This document shows, piece after piece, positions 24,085 through 35,100 of a stretch of 64,000 nucleotides of DNA. A program made the position numbers and the translations under genes. Numbering within the stretch: the stretch's first letter is position 1; every line of letters starts with the position of its first letter. Origin of the DNA: Lepisosteus oculatus (lineage: Eukaryota > Chordata > Actinopteri > Semionotiformes > Lepisosteidae); NCBI RefSeq assembly GCF_040954835.1, contig NC_090698.1, positions 38,183,501-38,247,500 on the forward strand, in the 5' to 3' direction. The notes under the pieces were generated by a model. The model was not told the origin of the DNA and ran no database searches. It saw only the letters and a list, made by a program, of their open reading frames with translations.

Positions 24085-25680
24085 ATGCAGATCAGAAATC
24101 TTGCACGGGATCCTGAAAAATCCCCATACAATCCCATTCGGGAACTGGAATCTGGCCAATACCCTGTACAGAAATTGGGTCTTGTTCAATATCTAGTTCA
24201 AGAAGAGAATTCTAGGGATACTCAAGTGAGGATACAATCCTATTTCAGATCCTATTACAACCCTACCTTAATCCTAAAAAAATTGAATCATGATTAATAT
24301 TTTAATAAATGTCGGAACCCAAATTCGAAATGGATTTATCAGAACTATCAATAAAATAGAAAGACTAAGTTTCTGACAAAGGAATTAAGAAAAAAAAACT
24401 GTAGAAAACTAAACTTCATTGTCAAGCTAAACAAAATATTATTTATTTGCTTAGGAGATACCCATATCTAAAATACATACAGAAAGTTCTAAAAACCATA
24501 TAAGGCTCAGTGGTTTATTTAAGTAGCTTACATGTAATATATACTGTAAAAACATTCATATGACACATGATTTATACAGGATGCTCCCAAGGGACATTTT
24601 ATAATGTAAACTTTCATGGGTTTTTATTGTACAAGGATCTGTATAAGACTCTAATTAAAAATCACCTGAAAATATTACTAATGAAGACCCCCTTGATCAT
24701 ACAGGATCTTTGGGCCATTCATACAATCCTAGTTTCCTGTATGATCTATAGATTCCCAAACAGTCATCATCATCACATTACTTTCAAGAACCGTTTATCA
24801 AATTCAGGGGCATGGTGGCCTGGGGCGAGTTCTGGGAAGCAGTGGGTGCAAGGCAGGATACACCCTGGATGGGATGCCATCTCCATCCCAAGGCACAAAC
24901 AGACTCAAACTCAGACACAAACACAACATACATTCACACCACGGCCAATTTTACAGAAGCCAATTAACATACCAGCATGTCTTTGGACTGTGGTAGGAAA
25001 CACCATGTGAACTCGGGGAGAACAAACTCCATGAAGATAACACCCCAGTATCTAAACACAGAGCTCCATTGCTAACCACTGTGCCACTCTGGCACCTTTT
25101 CTCTGTGAGATGTGCTCAGTCTTGAGCAGAATCTAACTAATCCTATATTATCATCTTGGAGATTAGAATATTAGACAATATTTAGACAACATTCAGAATT
25201 CATGCTGTATGCTGAAAGATGCTGTACAGTACGGTACTGTACAGGATGTACAGTAGGTAAAGAATTTTACAAGATCTAATACCAGATCCTGTAAAAACTT
25301 TCCACCATGTCCCAAAATTCTGGACAGGAGGCAGAAGAATTGCTCTGGATAAATGTGGATTTACCCCCAGGGGAAAATATGGCTTTTGGAATTTACCCAG
25401 AATGTCCCAACAAACCAAACAGTATGAAAACATACAGTACCAGCATTTGGAAATAAATAGGCGATAGTATTTTGTTTTGGAATAACAACTGCAGAATCAA
25501 TAAATAAATAATCCAGTAAATAATAACATCTGTGATAGTCAAAATGTCCTCTTTAGACTTGTACAGTAAGATCTTGTAGTATAAGATAGAATAGTGTACT
25601 AGATCCTATACTAAGATCTTGTGAAATATTTTATTGCAATGGAATTGTATGGGATCGTATTAATGATCTTGTTTAACATT
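24085..25680. other. tract rich in GATC-centred words, unnamed repeat
   Basis: Words around GATC recur through the tract: GGGATCCTGAAAAATCC, ACAGGATCTTTGG, CCAGATCCTGTAAAAAC, AAGATCTTGTAGTATAAG, TAGATCCTATACTAAGATC and GGGATCGTATTAATGATC. Several are near-palindromic. A SINE interrupts it. I cannot name the family. Confidence 0.35.
24795..25095 (-). repeat. tRNA-derived SINE, family B, minus strand
   Basis: Reading forward: GGATACACCCTGGATGGGATG, AAGCCAATTAACATACCAGC, ATGTCTTTGGACTGTGG, then GCTAACCACTGTGCCACTC, the reverse of the usual SINE head. It is the best-preserved family B copy here. Confidence 0.85.
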
Positions 25681-26066
25681 TATACAATAGAATTAATGTC
25701 ATAATTATACCATAAATCAACACCTGAGAACCTTCTTCATGTGCTTTTAACATGCCCCTTTATACTGATATTTTGGATGGAGTTTGAAACTTACAAGTAA
25801 GAACTGAATATCAAAGTCTTATTATACTTGAAGACACATCTAGTAATAACACTAAGCATTAATTTCAATCTTGGTGGCAAATGAATATATGTATTTTGCT
25901 AACCTACATGAGTATGTACCCCACCTACCTTTTATTGGATCAGAGGAGGCAGTCAGTTAAGATTTAATTAAGCTGTGTTGGAAAAAAAAAGGAATAGATT
26001 AGCCCATGAAGCTTAGTGCTCTTCCTCATGAATTATTTCAGCAGCACGCACCAAATAAATTATATT
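25681..26066. other. no feature recognised
   Basis: AT-rich, no motif. Confidence 0.35.
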
Positions 26067-26612
26067 GATAATAATAAATTCCTTACGCTTATATAGCACT
26101 TTTCTGTACACTCCAGTTAAAGCACTTTACAGGTAATGGGGACTCCCCTCCACCACCACCAATATACAGCACCCACCTAGATGATGCGACGGCAGCCATA
26201 GTCTGGCAGTACACTCACCACACATCAGCTATCAGTGGGGAGTAGAACAAAATAATGAAGTCAATTCATTTAAGGGGATTAATAGGAAGCCATGATTGGT
26301 AAGGGCCAGGGGGAAATTTGGCCAAGATGGCAGGGTAACACCCTTACTCTTTCTGAGAAAAGCTCTGGGAAATTTAATGACCACAGTGACACAGGAGATA
26401 ATTTTTACTCTACACTTTTTACAGTATAGGATCCCTGTCACTATACTGGAGAATTAGGATCCACACAGACCACAGGGTGAGCCCCATTAATACCTCTTCC
26501 AGCAACAACCTTAGATTTCCCAGGAGGTCTCCTTTCCAGGTACTGACCAAGCTCACAACTGTTTAGCTTTAGTGGGTTGCCAGCTGTGAATTGCAGAGTG
26601 ATATACAGTACA
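26067..26612 (-). repeat. 5S rRNA-derived SINE, minus strand
   Basis: The minus-strand head (about 26612-26510) contains CTAAACAGTTGTGAGC, GTCAGTACCTGG and GGAGACCTCCTGGGAAA, the internal promoter part of 5S rRNA with small changes. The body matches the copy at 50.6-51.1 kb in order. The tail reads AAGTGCTATATAAGCG followed by a short ATT run. About 545 bp. Confidence 0.85.
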
Positions 26613-27999
26613 TACATTCCCTATGCGGGACATGTCATATCTTCAGAGACTCTATCTTATATGCAGTATTTACCTCTCTCTTGTCCAATATATGTGTAAT
26701 TTTCAACAAAAATTTCAATATATTCTGATTCCTCTCATGATTTAATTAATATTTAAACATGATTTAATTTATACTCATATTGTGTGAATATGCTTGTAAG
26801 AAATTATAATGAAATATACATGTTTTTTTCTATTAAAAACTTTTGGATTAACTGTAGTGCTTTAAAGCAAAATGCCTCTGACATTATCAAATTTAGACAA
26901 GGCCACATTAAGACCACAAAATATTTTAGTTCCATGGTAAGAGATTTGTATAAACAAGACTAACACTGAATATAGCCTTGACATCATAACAACAACAAAA
27001 AAACTAAAAGTGGATCATAAAATAATTCAAAATTGTGCCAGTTATCAATAGCACAATATCAGCTCACTCTACAGTGGTTTACGCAGACATTTAAAATATA
27101 TTTAAATGGACATTAAACGCATTTTTTACGGAGTCACGTTATATGAGTGTCCAGAAAAGCACTATATAAGTGTAAGGAATTATTATTATTGTTAATTATA
27201 TTTAAAGGTTCAAAGCCTATAAAACCATCTTACGTTTAACATTTTTCTCCCATTTATCTGTTATCGATAAGTATTATCCCAACAATGTTATTGATGCAGT
27301 ATTTACCCCTCTCTTGTACACTGCCATGCACAGTATGGATGGCTAATACAGAATACTGTTATTAGCAACATTTCCTTCAGTATCAGAATGTACAGTTCTT
27401 TTTCGTAAACTGACTTGAAATGTACAATACGATATCCATCAGCAAGCCTCTTGTCATCAAAGTATAGCTAACATTAGGACGTTTTGGAATAGATTTAAGA
27501 GAACCCAATTCCTACCTGAAGCATAGTGTCACAAACGATGTAAACAAAAAATGTGAGTAACGCAAATCAGTCGTATCAACATACATGACGTGCGCACCAA
27601 AAGCCAATTTCCAACGATTTATAAAAAAATAAGATTATATTCTTGCGTTTCTATAACCAAAAAAGCGACCTCTGCAGGACATTTTGATCTCCTGTCGATT
27701 CAACACTTTCGTGTATACTGTACATTTAAGGCTACCGTATTTGTATTTATGATTACTTTAATTCCACAGTTTAGGGATATTACCGTCATTTTGTACACAC
27801 GGTAACTAGTATTATTGTACAACATTTATCTGAACTGCATGTCTAGTTCGTGTCTGTCTTGTAGTGACATACTAACAAGAGATAACTACAGTAGGTCGTT
27901 AAAATGCGTATCACAGGACTGAACTAATGATTGTCTTCAGATGATCTAATTTACCATTTACGCAAATAGAAATCTATATTATAATTTACAGTTGCATTG
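26613..27999. other. upstream region of both genes, no gene recognised
   Basis: AT-rich. At 27145-27195 a short plus-strand piece (GAGTGTCCAGAAAAGCACTA, then an ATT run) is a tail fragment of the 5S-SINE family. The untranslated first exon expected for the esterase gene may lie between here and 28.3 kb but cannot be fixed from sequence. Confidence 0.4.
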
Positions 28000-29095
28000 C
28001 TGGTGACGTTCTGAATTACAAGATTAAAAACAATGGCAGTCGAGGAGGTTTCATCCGACGACATATACATTTTTATGCAATACGTGGAAACCCCGGTTAA
28101 AAGGTGAAAAAGCAAACCGAGTTACCATCTAGTAACTCCCTTAAGCTGAATATATCCGAATCTCCAGACTTGACCTCTTTCCTATGGACAAGGATCGGAT
28201 CGCCGCAATAGTTGACTAAACGAGAATACAGGGAGACTGGCCACCGACAGCAGACCAGCGAATGTGCACAAGGAGCCAATCAGGGCTTCAACGCTGTAAT
28301 TCGCCAAAGATGTGTTTTATGTTTTTTTTACACTATTGACAAAGCAGCAACTCTTGCTTTGTTGTTCCGATCTATAATCATTTACTTGCTATTTAACTTT
28401 AAAAAGGAACAGGAAAACATTTCAGCCTGCATTTTGCAATATATTTTCACAGATTTTCAGATAAACTGGTGATTTGAATCTTCTTAGATTGTGCATATAT
28501 ATACTGTACAGTACAAATACCAAAATTTGTTTAAGATGTTAATGCTCAAATATTACCATCAACCACTTGCATCACATAAACATTTTAATCTTAACAATAG
28601 TTTATCTCAATGCGTGATACTGATTTATAGCGCCAGTACCTATTTTAGCGTACTAGATACAAACTTTTCATGTTTCATGTTCGGAAATACAAAAACAAAA
28701 CTCTTGAGTGGTATGCATACGATAGTTTGGAGTTGAGAATAGGCAATTCCCCAAAAGCGTCCAGAAAGTATAAAGGTAACGACAGCTGATTAGGTTGTAA
28801 ATATCATGAAGTAGACAACACTTTAGTTTCTAAATTATCGTAGTTCTACACAAAATTGTTTTTTGATGTACATGTATTTCTTGTCGAAGCACTAGTTCGT
28901 TTTAAATTGGATAGTCTTACAATTTGTTTTGGGGGAGGTGGGGTTAAACACCACGTCCGTGACGCTGTTGTGCGTGAATGGGACGCAGGTAGGGGGGTTC
29001 TGCAACTTTGTTAGTGAATCAAGCGGTCGACAGCAGGACTGGAATGTAAAATTGGAAAATGTAACCACGTTCCTGGAATTCAGCTGGAATTTACA
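28000..29095. promoter_or_regulatory. candidate promoter region between the divergent genes
   Basis: CpG-richer than its surroundings. It holds a CCAAT box (GAGCCAATCAGG, about 28274-28285) and, near 28950, CCACGTCCGTGACGCTG with a CRE-like core, 100-200 bp before the cspg4 start codon. A G-rich run (GGGGGAGGTGGGG) lies at about 28930. Position fits a cspg4 promoter and possibly the esterase promoter; the start sites are not determined. Confidence 0.4.
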
Positions 29096-29186
29096 ATGAT
29101 AAAAATGGAATTGTTTGTACAAATTCCGAGAAGAATATTTTGGAATGGACTTCTTTTCCAACTTATGATCAAGCTTGCAATCGGAG
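29096..29186 (+). CDS. cspg4: cspg4 coding exon 1: signal peptide
   Basis: The ATG at 29096 opens 30 codons plus one base, then a GT donor at 29187. The encoded peptide has basic residues early (IPRR near residues 10-13) and a hydrophobic stretch (GLLFQLMIKLAIG), as expected of a signal peptide. Joining to exon 2 makes an Ala codon followed by SFYGDG, where human CSPG4 has SFFGEN. Met4 is an alternative start. The junction position matches the human exon 1/exon 2 boundary, which supports this exon despite its distance from exon 2. Confidence 0.8.
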
Positions 29187-32100
29187 GTAATTGTCTTAAC
29201 TCCAGTTTTTTCCTAAGGAGATTCGGGCGACATTTATACATTTTGGATTGTGTTTATGTTGAGAGGATACAGTTACAATTGTTGGCAACTTGTTACAATT
29301 ATTACAAGTTACTTTAGTTTATAGAAAAGCGCGAGTGCACCCCAACTGCAGTGATTTATATTTCAAGATTGCGATAGAGTCACTTTGTGCATTTTAAACA
29401 TGTGGTTGGAAATTTACTTTAAAATGATAACGTTATAATGACCCTTTTAATGATTTAATTCCTTAACAGTTTGCATAAAGGGATTTTGTACATTTTGAAG
29501 AACATTCTCCGGGGTTCCAAAAAAAACAAACAAATTGATTTACGCGATGTGATGTGTAGTCTGATCTAGGAATATTTTTATATTTTCTTTAAATTATTTA
29601 AAATGATCTTTTAAATAATATAATTATATTTTAATCAATAGGACTCACTTATCGTTTTAATGGCCATATTTGCTGTTCCAAGGATTGCTGCTATCAATTC
29701 TATTTGTTAATGGATCAGACAATATTAATGAAAAAAGAGAATGATTATTTGTGGTAAATCTGTAATTTTGGACGTGTCAATCAATTCTTTTGATTAGAAT
29801 GTTAAAATATCGTATCTTTTTGCAGAAACAGCTTCTTTTCTGAAGCTTGTAATAATGGTCACTACTATACTACTATGCTTTTCACCTAAAGGTAGTAGAT
29901 CTAAAAATGAAAACACCTGGATAAATGGTGTATACTTGGGTTAAGACCCAGGATGTAACCCATGTGTATTGAAAGCAAGGTCTTACATACAGATGTAGCT
30001 CATTTGTTAATTAAGCAAAATGAAGTGCTGGACAGGCCTGTTTTCCTGTAGTGCTTGCTGCAAGAGGAGATGTCAGTGACTTTGAAAAATGGGTGTTACT
30101 TTGAGTGTGTTTGCAAGGAGCTTCAGTGAATAAGATATCTCAGCTTGATGATGTTTCAAGAGCAATTGCTCTAAGGTGATGTCAACAGAAGGGAAAGATA
30201 TCATATGCAAGGGGCAACAGTGGACAGAAGGGCATACTCCAGGACTGTGATATCTGTGCAAGACAAAACAGAGTAGCAACTGCAGATCAGTTGACTGCAT
30301 ATTTCAACCTGGGGTTTGAGCTCCCATTTTAAGCAATAACAGTCTGCTGAGAATACCACAGAGAGGGGATACCATAGTCAGGTTGTACTGCACAACATTC
30401 ATCACACCTGGTAATGTACGTTTGTGAATCCAGTGGTGGAAAGAGCATAGACACTTTGTTGATGAGCAGTGGATAAACATGTGGTTACATGAATCATCTT
30501 ATGTTCTTGGCCAAAAAATGAGTGGCACCCAACCTAAAGAATTCTACAGCCTTGAGTACCTGGTTCCTAGGTTCCTAGCACTGAAGGGTTCTGTTGTGGC
30601 AATGCTGTGGGGCACAATTATCTGACATGGTTTGGATGCACTAATTTCATTAAAAGGAAAGATCAATGCTCAAGTCTAATGGTACTGAGCAATTATCTTC
30701 ACTCCATGTTGTAGCATTTCTATAATATGTCTACACCTTGCCACATTATATTCCAAGAAGCCCTCACCCACAAAGCATGTGTTGACACCCCATGATTTGG
30801 TGAGCACGTCAAAGATGTTATCATGGCCTTCTTAGTTAATTTAAGATTAAGATTTAAGAATTTTAAGATCACTTTATTAGCTATATACAATTTCTTGCAT
30901 TAGGAATTCGTCTTTTTGCATACCCCAGCTTGCTCTCCATGAGACACAGACACACAGACCGGGAGAGAAGCTTGGGGTCAGAGCGCAGGGTCAGCCATTT
31001 ATACGGCGCCCCTGGAGCAGTTGGGGTTAATGGCCTTGCTCAGGGGCCCAACGGAGTAGGATTCCTCTGCAGGCCACGGGATTTGATCTGGCAACCTTCC
31101 AGCCACAGGCACAGATCCTTAGCCACAGTGCCACCGGTCTGCCCCAATTGATTGGGTTACAAGATGTGAACCCAATCAAGCATTTAAGGGACATTCTGGA
31201 ACATTGCCTGAGATAGCATTTTTCATCTCCATCAACAAGAAGTGAGTTTATTAATTTTCTCATAGAAGAATGGTGCAACATCCATTCTGCAGAATTCCAG
31301 ACCCTGATAGACTCTATGCCACAGTGCATACAAGTTGCACTGGAACAAGTAAATGTTTATTCCATGTTGAAAAGAGAAGAAAGGAAACACAACGTTTCGG
31401 ATGTGGAGACTTCATCGGGTGATAAGTTGCACTGACTGCACTTGGTGTACCAATGACCCATTGAGTGACTTTACATTAGTGTTTCCTGTTTTTGTCCACA
31501 GCCTGTAGTTCAATGTGTTCAGCTCTTCTATGAATTGTGTACTAGATGTCATACCCACAATCAGGAGTTATATGCATGTTTTACTCAAATTTACTCAAAA
31601 CACTTATTAGTTTTCTACTGTTTTAACAGTTTTGTTAGTTGTACAGTTCAGTATGGGTTAGAAGAAACCAGGAATATCATTTTGCAATATGAATAATTAA
31701 TTAAAAAACTATAAATAAACTATAAACAGACAATATAAAATAGTCTTACATAATCCATCACATCTGGCAATCAAATTGAATTATCACTGACTTTCATGTA
31801 TTACTCATCATTAACATCAATGATTTCTTTTCAGACAAAGGTACAGTAAAAGGCTACTTTTTGTACTTATACCACTATCAGGATTAACTGTTAAAATTGA
31901 TAAAAATTTTAGTTGTAAATCACCACTGAATGGTATTTTGGAATTAAGAAGGAAAAATTAGTTAAACAGTGCAAAATTTCTTAATGTTTTTGTGAAGCAG
32001 TGTTCATTAATTCTATTTGTAATCATCTCAGTGCTATTAGTTAAAGTTATTTGCATTTGACGTTAGAAATTAAACTTGTGAGGAATGTGAACTGTGTTTC

Positions 32101-35100
32101 ATTAAGAAATAAACCCACAGGAACACATCTTTATGAGGCATTAGGAAACAAGACTATGTCCACAGCACATAATTCAGAACTGCTCTGCAGTGAACCCTGT
32201 TCCTATCCTTACTTAAATATTAATCTAAAAAAAACTTTGCAGAGATTACAAATCTCAGAAAAAAATAAAAGTATTTTGCTTTTTCTGTGATTTGTAATCT
32301 CTGCAAAGTTTTTTTTTTTGTCTTTAGAATCCCATCTGTCTGTTTTCAATAACTGCTTTATCCATAGAAGGTTATGATGAGCCAGACCATTCAGACACTT
32401 GGTATAAGGCAAGACTGTTTGCTGGACACAATGGCAATCTGTTGCAGGATACAAACTGATGCATGTACTAACACATGCATAGGCATTAGATTATGGTCTG
32501 GATTTACACTCCCTAAAATATTACATTTGTGAAAATATGGAAACTCTTTGTTCACTTTGTGCCTTTTTATCCTTTCATTTTAATCAGTGACAACAGTAAA
32601 GTAATATTTATTCCAATGAATAATATTAATGTAATATGTATAAAGTGCCTCCAAACAGTTAACTCACTCACTTGTTTAATCTGAGCACAACATTTTTTTA
32701 TATATATATAAAATAATAATAAAGTTTTTATCAATCAGATCATTTAAAAAAATAAGGATGAACATATAGACTTTCTTTTCTTCTAAAGCTACAGATATTT
32801 CATTTCTGTGGACTGTATTTTATTCTGTTTTGACTCAGAGCTTTTAATATAGAACCTGTGGAAACCTGCTGTATTTCCTTTACATGCCTATGTGCTTTTG
32901 CACTGTAATTTTGAGGCTAAAATAGACCTTCCAGTTAATTAAAATGAGAATAAAAGTGTGATGTTCTTTTATGTGGTTAGGCCTTTGGCACGTACTGTAA
33001 CATTCCATCTAGTATGACAAAATCACTGTTTGTGGAGCTGTTTTAGTGAAGAAAGATAAGAAGTTGTTTTGAATTGTTTCTCATTGTTATACACTTCAAT
33101 GAATTAAACACATTTTATTAAGCCTATACATTTGCAAAAATATTAACATTGAGTGTGGATTTCAATAATTCTTTGGTACTCCCTAGCTTTGTACTGTGCA
33201 TGTTTTATAAGTCTTCCACACACATTTCTAAAACCAATCTGATATGGTGAATTTACAGTAGGCCATTATATTGCCTCTACCTCAAAATTTCAACCTCAAT
33301 AAATGGGTAAAATTCAGAAATTATTACTGTTATTATTTGTCTAAATAAGCAAATCGCTTGGTTCTTATATAGTGTTTAATGAAAAAAAGTTTTTTTTTGT
33401 TGGGGAGGAGAGTTTAAATTTCTATCCATCCCATCCTGAGAGCAAGGGTATTCTATTCGAGAGTCCAACTTGAATGATGTGTCGTCTCCAAACTTCTGTT
33501 GTTTCTAGTCTTTGAAAGTTAATTGTTACAGAGTACAAAAAAACAGAATATTGATCATTAATAAGGAAATGAGGTAATTAGTGCAAAAAATAATGTTAAT
33601 AAAGTCAATCTAAATACAGTGTGTAACACCTGCCTAGTGCCAACATTCCCATACAATTGCTTCATAGCAAGGAGATATTTGCTTAGATGTCCCATCTTCA
33701 GTGATTTAAAGCAATTATAAAGTTTATGTGGTTTACCTTAGTTTATTGAGTTCTGGGTAAATGATTAAGTGTCAATCATAATAATATAAAACAGAGAGAG
33801 TAGAGAGGAAGTGGATGGAAGACAAGAGAAAGCGAAGGCAAGAGCTTCTTGATCCAGATCACACAGAAAGACCAGATTGGATCTAAGTGTTTGAACCTTG
33901 TTAAACAAGTTTTCTTTTCTGTAGTTTTTAGGGAACTCTGATTTCTTGTGTAAAGAATCCCTCGGTCAAAAACGGCTTCTCCTGCTTAGTGGGTGCATTT
34001 TAGAATGGGTAGGCAAGTTCCTATTCATTTGGTAGCATCCGGGTTTACAGAGAGAGAGATTTAACCACAGGTTGTATTCTAGTAAGTTTAGAAGGCAACT
34101 TATGTCTTACTTTAGCCTTTGTAGTCATTATATAAGAGTTTGAATACTTGGTAACAGTCTAGGTTTTTTTCGGTGGTTAGATCATTAGGCCTCTGGGAAG
34201 CCACATGTAAATTTGTAAATAGCATAACTAGTATTTTGTATGTTTATGTTGTGCATAGTTTATTGTGTGTATTGTTATTGTTAAAAAATCAGGTGGGTAG
34301 CTACGTCAGCATGCGTAGTCTGCAAAGTAACAAGTAATAGGTTTATTCCATGCTGAAAAGAGTAGAGAGAAAACACAGTTTCAGCTATGAAGCCTTCTTC
34401 AGGTGTGTTCTGAAGAAGACTTCACAGCCAAAACGTTGTGTTTTCTTTCTTCTCTTTTCAGCATGGAATAAACCTATTACTTGTTCCATTGTTAATAAAT
34501 ATTTGTTTAACCCTGTGTGCCTGAATTATTACTTTTTTCTCATAAGCTGTGCCAGAGAACAAAGAATTCAAGTGTCTCTAGCTATACCAGAATGTTGGGT
34601 GCATTCTTGGCAAAATCATTGTGGGTTATAATTTTTATTGGTTCAGGTGGGTAGCTGCGTCAGCATGCGTAGGCTGCAAAGGAACAAGTAATAGGTTTAT
34701 TCCATGCTGAAAAAAAGAAGAAAGAGAACACAACGTTTCGGCCGTGGAGCCTTCTTCAGGTGTGAGAGAGACAGGGCAGTAGGCAAAGGTAAAGTAGCGG
34801 GAGAACAAAGGTTGGGAGGGAGGAGGAGTGAGAGGCGGGAGCAGGGGACAGAAAGAGAGGCCAATCAAGAGGTGTGAAGTCAGAATGGGTGCAGAGAGGT
34901 GTGAAATGAAACTTCCAATGAATGGAGAAAATTTTTATTGTATTGATTAATCTTCTTTGTCGTTTTGTTATTCACCATTATTGTAACCCTCTATTTGTAA
35001 CACTACCTTTTTTGACAACATACAGTCGCACTTGAATAAATCGTAATTCTGTGGAAGTTTAAAGAAGCAAAATCTAATTTCACTACATGTTTAAGGTATG

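Noticed and set aside
28031..28104. Plus-strand ATG in a good start context, 24 codons (MAVEEVSSDDIYIFMQYVE...), followed by a GT donor-like site
   Set aside because: No second exon or homologue could be tied to it, and the 29096 start gives a proper signal peptide joined to cspg4 exon 2.
28097..28279. Minus-strand 60-codon frame in the region between the genes
   Set aside because: No motif; it overlaps the promoter-like DNA and cannot be joined in phase to the esterase exons with evidence.
30930..31329. Overlapping frames on both strands reading like short proteins
   Set aside because: They fall inside the family A SINE and its flanks.
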